A stretch of DNA of 64,000 nucleotides, taken from positions 23,558,934 to 23,622,933 of the forward strand of contig CM060477.1 of assembly GCA_030544235.1 (NCBI GenBank), read 5' to 3'. This document shows positions 52,601 to 61,469 of this stretch, in pieces. A program made the translations under genes and the position numbers. The first letter of the stretch is position 1, and each line of letters opens with the position of its first letter. Below the pieces are notes generated by a model that saw only the letters and a list, made by a program, of their open reading frames with translations, had not been told where the DNA came from and made no database searches. The DNA comes from Lepturacanthus savala. Its lineage: Eukaryota > Chordata > Actinopteri > Scombriformes > Trichiuridae.

Positions 52601-55600
52601 TGAATTTCTGATCCAAAACTATACCATTTCACATAAAGTAAAAGGTAAATAAGATTTTCTTTAAAAATATTGTACTGATTTAGGCCTACATAGGTTTTTG
52701 TCTTTTTGTGCTCTTCAGACCGAGAGAATGCATATGGAGCAATAAAAACTTTAAAACACAGACCAGATGAAAACAATAGCTTTTCCAGGTGAATTTCTGA
52801 TCCAAAACTATACCATTTCACATAAAGTAAAAGGTAAATAAGATTTTCTTTAAAAATATTGTACTGATGTAGGCCTACATAGCATTTTGTCTTTTTGTGT
52901 TCTTCCGACCGAGAGAATGCATATGGAGCAATAAAAACTTTAAAGCACAAACCACATGAAAACAATAGCTTTTCCAGGTGAATTTCTGATCCAAAACTAT
53001 CCCATTTTACATATAGTAAAAGGTAAATAAGATTTTCTGTAAAAATATTTTACTGATTTAGGCCTACATAGCATTTTGTCTTTTTGTGTTCTTCCGACCG
53101 AGAGAATGCATATGGAGCAATAAAAACTTTAAAACACAAACCACATGAAAACAATACCTTTTCCAGGTGAATTTCTGATCCAAAACTATACCATTTCACA
53201 TAAAATAAAAGGTAAATAAGATTTTCTGTAAAAATATTGTACTGATGTAGGCCTACATAGCATTTTGTCTTTTTGTGCTCTTCCGACCGAGAGAATGCAT
53301 ATGGAGCAATAAAAACTTTAAAACACAAACCACATGAAAACAATAGGTTTTCCAGGTGAATTTCTAATCCAAAACTATACCATTTCACATAAAATAAAAG
53401 GTAAATAAGATTTTCTGTAAAAATATTGTACTGATGTAGGCCTACATAGCATTTTGTCTTTTTGTGCTCTTCCGACCGAGAGAATGCATATGGAGCAATA
53501 AAAACTTTAAAACACAAACCACATGAAAACAATAGCTTTTCCAGGTGAATTTCTGATCCAAAACTATACCATTTCACATAAAGTAAAAGGTAAATAAGAT
53601 TTTCTTTAAAAATATTGTACTGATTTAGGCCTACATAGGTTTTTGTCTTTTTGTGCTCTTCAGACCGAGAGAATGCATATGGAGCAATAAAAACTTTAAA
53701 ACACAGACCAGATGAAAACAATAGCTTTTCCAGGTGAATTTCTGATCCAAAACTATACCATTTCACATAAAGTAAAAGGTAAATAAGATTTTCTTTAAAA
53801 ATATTGTACTGATGTAGGCCTACATAGCATTTTGTCTTTTTGTGTTCTTCCGACCGAGAGAATGCATATGGAGCAATAAAAACTTTAAAGCACAAACCAC
53901 ATGAAAACAATACCTTTTCCAGGTGAATTTCTGATCCAAAACTATACCATTTCACATAAAATAAAAGGTAAATAAGATTTTCTGTAAAAATATTGTACTG
54001 ATGTAGGCCTACATAGCATTTTGTCTTTTTGTGCTCTTCCGACCGAGAGAATGCATATGGAGCAATAAAAACTTTAAAACACAAACCACATGAAAACAAT
54101 AGGTTTTCCAGGTGAATTTCTGATCCAAAACTATACCATTTCACATAAAATAAAAGGTAAATAAGATTTTCTGTAAAAATATTGTACTGATGTAGGCCTA
54201 CATAGCATTTTGTCTTTTTGTGCTCTTCCGACCGAGAGAATGCATATGGAGCAATAAAAACTTTAAAACACAAACCACATGAAAACAATAGGTTTTCCAG
54301 GTGAATTTCTAATCCAAAACTATACCATTTCACATAAAATAAAAGGTAAATAAGATTTTCTGTAAAAATATTGTACTGATGTAGGCCTACATAGCATTTT
54401 GTCTTTTTGTGCTCTTCCGACCGAGAGAATGCATATGGAGCAATAAAAACTTTAAAACACAAACCACATGAAAACAATAGCTTTTCCAGGTGAATTTCTG
54501 ATCCAAAACTATACCATTTCACATAAAGTAAAAGGTAAATAAGATTTTCTTTAAAAATATTGTACTGATTTAGGCCTACATAGGTTTTTGTCTTTTTGTG
54601 CTCTTCAGACCGAGAGAATGCATATGGAGCAATAAAAACTTTAAAACACAGACCAGATGAAAACAATAGCTTTTCCAGGTGAATTTCTGATCCAAAACTA
54701 TACCATTTCACATAAAGTAAAAGGTAAATAAGATTTTCTTTAAAAATATTGTACTGATGTAGGCCTACATAGCATTTTGTCTTTTTGTGTTCTTCCGACC
54801 GAGAGAATGCATATGGAGCAATAAAAACTTTAAAGCACAAACCACATGAAAACAATAGCTTTTCCAGGTGAATTTCTGATCCAAAACTATCCCATTTTAC
54901 ATATAGTAAAAGGTAAATAAGATTTTCTGTAAAAATATTTTACTGATTTAGGCCTACATAGCATTTTGTCTTTTTGTGTTCTTCCGACCGAGAGAATGCA
55001 TATGGAGCAATAAAAACTTTAAAACACAAACCACATGAAAACAATACCTTTTCCAGGTGAATTTCTGATCCAAAACTATCCCATTTTACATATAGTAAAA
55101 GGTAAATAAGATTTTCTGTAAAAATATTGTACTGATTTAGGCCTACATAGCTTTTAGTCTTTTTGTGCTCTTCTGACCGAGAGAATGCATATGGAGCAAT
55201 AAAAACTTTAAAACACAAACCACATGAAAACAATAGCTTTTCCAGGTGAATTTCTGATCCAAAACTATACCATTTCACATAAAGTAAAAGGTAAATAAGA
55301 TTTTCTTTAAAAATATTGTACTGATTTAGGCCTACATAGGTTTTTGTCTTTTTGTGCTCTTCAGACCGAGAGAATGCATATGGAGCAATAAAAACTTTAA
55401 AACACAGACCAGATGAAAACAATAGCTTTTCCAGGTGAATTTCTGATCCAAAACTATACCATTTCACATAAAGTAAAAGGTAAATAAGATTTTCTTTAAA
55501 AATATTGTACTGATTTAGGCCTACATAGGTTTTTGTCTTTTTGTGCTCTTCAGACCGAGAGAATGCATATGGAGCAATAAAAACTTTAAAACACAAACCA

Positions 55601-56443
55601 CATGAAAACAATACCTTTTCCAGGTGAATTTCTGATCCAAAACTATACCATTTCACATAAAATAAAAGGTAAATAAGATTTTCTGTAAAAATATTGTACT
55701 GATGTAGGCCTACATAGCATTTTGTCTTTTTGTGTTCTTCCGACCGAGAGAATGCATATGGAGCAATAAAAACTTTAAAACTCAAACCACATGAAAACAA
55801 TAGCTTTTCCAGGTGAATTTCTGATCCAAAACTATACCATTTCACATAAAATAAAAGGTAAATAAGATTTTCTGTAAAAATATTGTACTGATGTAGGACC
55901 TACATAGCATTTTGTCTTTTTGTGCTCTTCCGACCGAGAGAATGCATATGGAGCAATAAAAACTTTAAAACACAAACCACATGAAAACAATAGGTTTTCC
56001 AGGTGAATTTCTAATCCAAAACTATACCATTTCACATAAAATAAAAGGTAAATAAGATTTTCTGTAAAAATATTGTACTGATGTAGGCCTACATAGCATT
56101 TTGTCTTTTTGTGCTCTTCCGACCGAGAGAATGCATATGGAGCAATAAAAACTTTAAAGCACAAACCACATGAAAACAATAGCTTTTCCAGGTGAATTTC
56201 TGATCCAAAACTATCCCATTTTACATATAGTAAAATGTAAATAAGATTTTCTGTAAAAATATTGTACTGATTTAGGCCTACATAGCTTTTTGTCTTTTTG
56301 TGCTCTTCTGACCGAGAGAATGCATATGGAGCAATAAAAACTTTAAAACACAAACCACATGAAAACAATAGCTTTTCCAGGTGAATTTCTGATCCAAAAC
56401 TATACCATTTCACATAAAGTAAAAGGTAAATAAGATTTTCTTT

Positions 56444-56449
56444 AAAAAA
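56444..56449. other. Single-base insertion in an A run
   Basis: CTTTAAAAAATATTG has six A residues where related units have five. It is a single instance and may be a true slippage event or a homopolymer base-calling error. Confidence 0.85.
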
Positions 56450-59400
56450 TATTGTACTGATTTAGGCCTACATAGGTTTTTGTCTTTTTGTGCTCTTCAG
56501 ACCGAGAGAATGCATATGGAGCAATAAAAACTTTAAAACACAGACCAGATGAAAACAATAGCTTTTCCAGGTGAATTTCTGATCCAAAACTATACCATTT
56601 CACATAAAGTAAAAGGTAAATAAGATTTTCTTTAAAAATATTGTACTGATTTAGGCCTACATAGGTTTTTGTCTTTTTGTGCTCTTCAGACCGAGAGAAT
56701 GCATATGGAGCAATAAAAACTTTAAAACACAAACCACATGAAAACAATACCTTTTCCAGGGGAATTTCTGATCCAAAACTATACCATTTCACATAAAATA
56801 AAAGGTAAATAAGATTTTCTGTAAAAATATTGTACTGATGTAGGCCTACATAGCATTTTGTCTTTTTGTGTTCTTCCGACCGAGAGAATGCATATGGAGC
56901 AATAAAAACTTTATAACTCAAACCACATGAAAACAATAGCTTTTCCAGGTGAATTTCTGATCCAAAACTATACCATTTCACATAAAATAAAAGGTAAATA
57001 AGATTTTCTGTAAAAATATTGTACTGATGTAGGCCTACATAGCATTTTGTCTTTTTGTGCTCTTCCGACCGAGAGAATGCATATGGAGCAATAAAAACTT
57101 TAAAACTCAAACCACATGAAAACAATAGCTTTTCCAGGTGAATTTCTGATCCAAAACTATACCATTTCACATAAAATAAAAGGTAAATAAGATTTTCTGT
57201 AAAAATATTGTACTGATGTAGGCCTACATAGGTTTTTGTCTTTTTGTGCTCTTCAGACCGAGAGAATGCATATGGAGCAATAAAAACTTTAAAACTCAAA
57301 CCACATGAAAACAATAGCTTTTCCAGGTGAATTTCTAATCCAAAACTATACCATTTCACGTAAAATAAAAGGTAAATAAGATTTTCTGTAAAAATATTGT
57401 ACTGATGTAGGCCTACATAGCATTTTGTCTTTTTGTGTTCTTCCGACCGAGAGAATGCATATGGAGCAATAAAAAATTTAAAGCACAAACCACATGAAAA
57501 CAATAGCTTTTCCAGGTGAATTTCTGATCCAAAACTATCCCATTTTACATATAGTAAAAGGTAAATAAGATTTTCTGTAAAAATATTTTACTGATTTAGG
57601 CCTACATAGCATTTTGTCTTTTTGTGTTCTTCCGACCGAGAGAATGCATATGGAGCAATAAAAACTTTAAAGCACAAACCACATAAAAACAATAGCTTTT
57701 CCAGGTGAATTTCTGATCCAAAACTATCCCATTTTACATATAGTAAAAGGTAAATAAGATTTTCTGTAAAAATATTGTACTGATTTAGGCCTACATAGGT
57801 TTTTGTCTTTTTGTGCTCTTCAGACCGAGAGAATGCATATGGAGCAATAAAAACTTTAAAACACAAACCACATGAAAACAATACCTTTTCCAGGTGAATT
57901 TCTGATCCAAAACTATACCATTTCACATAAAATAAAAGGTAAATAAGATTTTCTGTAAAAATATTGTACTGATGTAGGCCTACATAGCATTTTGTCTTTT
58001 TGTGTTCTTCCGACCGAGAGAATGCATATGGAGCAATAAAAACTTTAAAACTCAAACCACATGAAAACAATAGCTTTTCCAGGTGAATTTCTGATCCAAA
58101 ACTATACCATTTCACATAAAATAAAAGGTAAATAAGATTTTCTGTAAAAATATTGTACTGATGTAGGCCTACATAGCATTTTGTCTTTTTGTGCTCTTCC
58201 GACCGAGAGAATGCATATGGAGCAATAAAAACTTTAAAACTCAAACCACATGAAAACAATAGCTTTTCCAGGTGAATTTCTGATCCAAAACTATACCATT
58301 TCACATAAAATAAAAGGTAAATAAGATTTTCTGTAAAAATATTGTACTGATGTAGGCCTACATAGGTTTTTGTCTTTTTGTGCTCTTCAGACCGAGAGAA
58401 TGCATATGGAGCAATAAAAACTTTAAAGCACAAACCACATGAAAACAATAGCTTTTCCAGGTGAATTTCTGATCCAAAACTATCCCATTTTACATATAGT
58501 AAAAGGTAAATAAGATTTTCTGTAAAAATATTTTACTGATTTAGGCCTACATAGCATTTTGTCTTTTTGTGTTCTTCCGACCGAGAGAATGCATATGGAG
58601 CAATAAAAACTTTAAAGCACAAACCACATAAAAACAATAGCTTTTCCAGGTGAATTTCTGATCCAAAACTATCCCATTTTACATATAGTAAAAGGTAAAT
58701 AAGATTTTCTGTAAAAATATTGTACTGATGTAGGCCTACATAGCATTTTGTCTTTTTGTGTTCTTCCGACCGAGAGAATGCATATGGAGCAATAAAAACT
58801 TTAAAACACAAACCACATGAAAACAATACCTTTTCCAGGTGAATTTCTGATCCAAAACTATACCATTTCACATAAAATAAAAGGTAAATAAGATTTTCTG
58901 TAAAAATATTGTACTGATGTAGGCCTACATAGCATTTTGTCTTTTTGTGCTCTTCCGACCGAGAGAATGCATATGGAGCAATAAAAACTTTAAAACACAA
59001 ACCACATGAAAACAATAGGTTTTCCAGGTGAATTTCTAATCCAAAACTATACCATTTCACATAAAATAAAAGGTAAATAAGATTTTCTGTAAAAATATTG
59101 TACTGATGTAGGCCTACATAGCATTTTGTCTTTTTGTGCTCTTCCGACCGAGAGAATGCATATGGAGCAATAAAAACTTTAAAACACAAACCACATGAAA
59201 ACAATAGCTTTTCCAGGTGAATTTCTGATCCAAAACTATACCATTTCACATAAAGTAAAAGGTAAATAAGATTTTCTTTAAAAATATTGTACTGATTTAG
59301 GCCTACATAGGTTTTTGTCTTTTTGTGCTCTTCAGACCGAGAGAATGCATATGGAGCAATAAAAACTTTAAAACACAGACCAGATGAAAACAATAGCTTT

Positions 59401-60520
59401 TCCAGGTGAATTTCTGATCCAAAACTATACCATTTCACATAAAGTAAAAGGTAAATAAGATTTTCTTTAAAAATATTGTACTGATTTAGGCCTACATAGG
59501 TTTTTGTCTTTTTGTGCTCTTCAGACCGAGAGAATGCATATGGAGCAATAAAAACTTTAAAACACAAACCACATGAAAACAATACCTTTTCCAGGTGAAT
59601 TTCTGATCCAAAACTATACCATTTCACATAAAATAAAAGGTAAATAAGATTTTCTGTAAAAATATTGTACTGATGTAGGCCTACATAGCATTTTGTCTTT
59701 TTGTGTTCTTCCGACCGAGAGAATGCATATGGAGCAATAAAAACTTTAAAACTCAAACCACATGAAAACAATAGCTTTTCCAGGTGAATTTCTGATCCAA
59801 AACTATACCATTTCACATAAAATAAAAGGTAAATAAGATTTTCTGTAAAAATATTGTACTGATGTAGGACCTACATAGCATTTTGTCTTTTTGTGCTCTT
59901 CCGACCGAGAGAATGCATATGGAGCAATAAAAACTTTAAAACACAAACCACATGAAAACAATAGGTTTTCCAGGTGAATTTCTAATCCAAAACTATACCA
60001 TTTCACATAAAATAAAAGGTAAATAAGATTTTCTGTAAAAATATTGTACTGATGTAGGCCTACATAGCATTTTGTCTTTTTGTGCTCTTCCGACCGAGAG
60101 AATGCATATGGAGCAATAAAAACTTTAAAGCACAAACCACATGAAAACAATAGCTTTTCCAGGTGAATTTCTGATCCAAAACTATCCCATTTTACATATA
60201 GTAAAAGGTAAATAAGATTTTCTGTAAAAATATTGTACTGATTTAGGCCTACATAGCTTTTTGTCTTTTTGTGCTCTTCTGACCGAGAGAATGCATATGG
60301 AGCAATAAAAACTTTAAAACACAAACCACATGAAAACAATAGCTTTTCCAGGTGAATTTCTGATCCAAAACTATACCATTTCACATAAAGTAAAAGGTAA
60401 ATAAGATTTTCTTTAAAAATATTGTACTGATTTAGGCCTACATAGGTTTTTGTCTTTTTGTGCTCTTCAGACCGAGAGAATGCATATGGAGCAATAAAAA
60501 CTTTAAAACACAAACCACAT

Positions 60521-60533
60521 GAAAACCTTTTCC
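60521..60533. other. Five-base deletion in one monomer
   Basis: GAAAACCTTTTCC replaces GAAAACAATACCTTTTCC, losing five bases between short repeated C or AC positions. It is a single instance in the window and shifts the minus-strand frame. Confidence 0.9.
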
Positions 60534-61469
60534 AGGTGAATTTCTGATCCAAAACTATACCATTTCACATAAAATAAAAGGTAAATAAGATTTTCTGTAA
60601 AAATATTGTACTGATGTAGGCCTACATAGCATTTTGTCTTTTTGTGCTCTTCCGACCGAGAGAATGCATATGGAGCAATAAAAACTTTAAAACTCAAACC
60701 ACATGAAAACAATAGCTTTTCCAGGTGAATTTCTGATCCAAAACTATACCATTTCACATAAAATAAAAGGTAAATAAGATTTTCTGTAAAAATCTTGTAC
60801 TGATGTAGGCCTACATAGGTTTTTGTCTTTTTGTGCTCTTCAGACCGAGAGAATGCATATGGAGCAATAAAAACTTTAAAACTCAAACCACATGAAAACA
60901 ATAGCTTTTCCAGGTGAATTTCTAATCCAAAACTATACCATTTCACGTAAAATAAAAGGTAAATAAGATTTTCTGTAAAAATATTGTACTGATGTAGGCC
61001 TACATAGCATTTTGTCTTTTTGTGTTCTTCCGACCGAGAGAATGCATATGGAGCAATAAAAACTTTAAAGCACAAACCACATGAAAACAATAGCTTTTCC
61101 AGGTGAATTTCTGATCCAAAACTATCCCATTTTACATATAGTAAAAGGTAAATAAGATTTTCTGTAAAAATATTTTACTGATTTAGGCCTACATAGCATT
61201 TTGTCTTTTTGTGTTCTTCCGACCGAGAGAATGCATATGGAGCAATAAAAACTTTAAAGCACAAACCACATAAAAACAATAGCTTTTCCAGGTGAATTTC
61301 TGATCCAAAACTATCCCATTTTACATATAGTAAAAGGTAAATAAGATTTTCTGTAAAAATATTGTACTGATGTAGGCCTACATAGCATTTTGTCTTTTTG
61401 TGTTCTTCCGACCGAGAGAATGCATATGGAGCAATAAAAACTTTAAAACTCAAACCACATGAAAACAAT

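Larger units (their letters stand above)
43041..59869. other. Seven copies of a 1-bp insertion at the palindrome centre
   Basis: GTAGGCCTAC becomes GTAGGACCTAC with the extra A at 43041, 45877, 47012, 47769, 49660, 55898 and 59869. The two 7-base arms stay perfectly complementary around a one-base spacer. Each insertion shifts the minus-strand frame, giving the ending VGPTSVQYFYRK. Offsets between neighbours are whole monomer numbers plus the inserted bases. Confidence 0.92.
7..61177 (-). other. Recurrent in-frame stop variants in the open frame
   Basis: I count 31 instances in a few allelic classes. TAG from ATTCTACTG occurs at 7, 1519, 2842, 4355, 5111, 7568 and 9269. TGA from GATCAAAAAC occurs at 514, 3916, 6941, 35975 and 37298. 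TAG from CTATACTATTT occurs at 6575 and 9032. TAA from TTTTACAGG occurs at 11834, 12584, 18991, 22568, 24635, 30109 and 32181. TAA occurs once each at 38345 and 39575. TAA from ATTTTACTG occurs at 44541, 48324, 50971, 53050, 54940, 57588, 58533 and 61175. Each class is regional, so few mutations spread by copying. They argue against a maintained protein. Confidence 0.88.
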
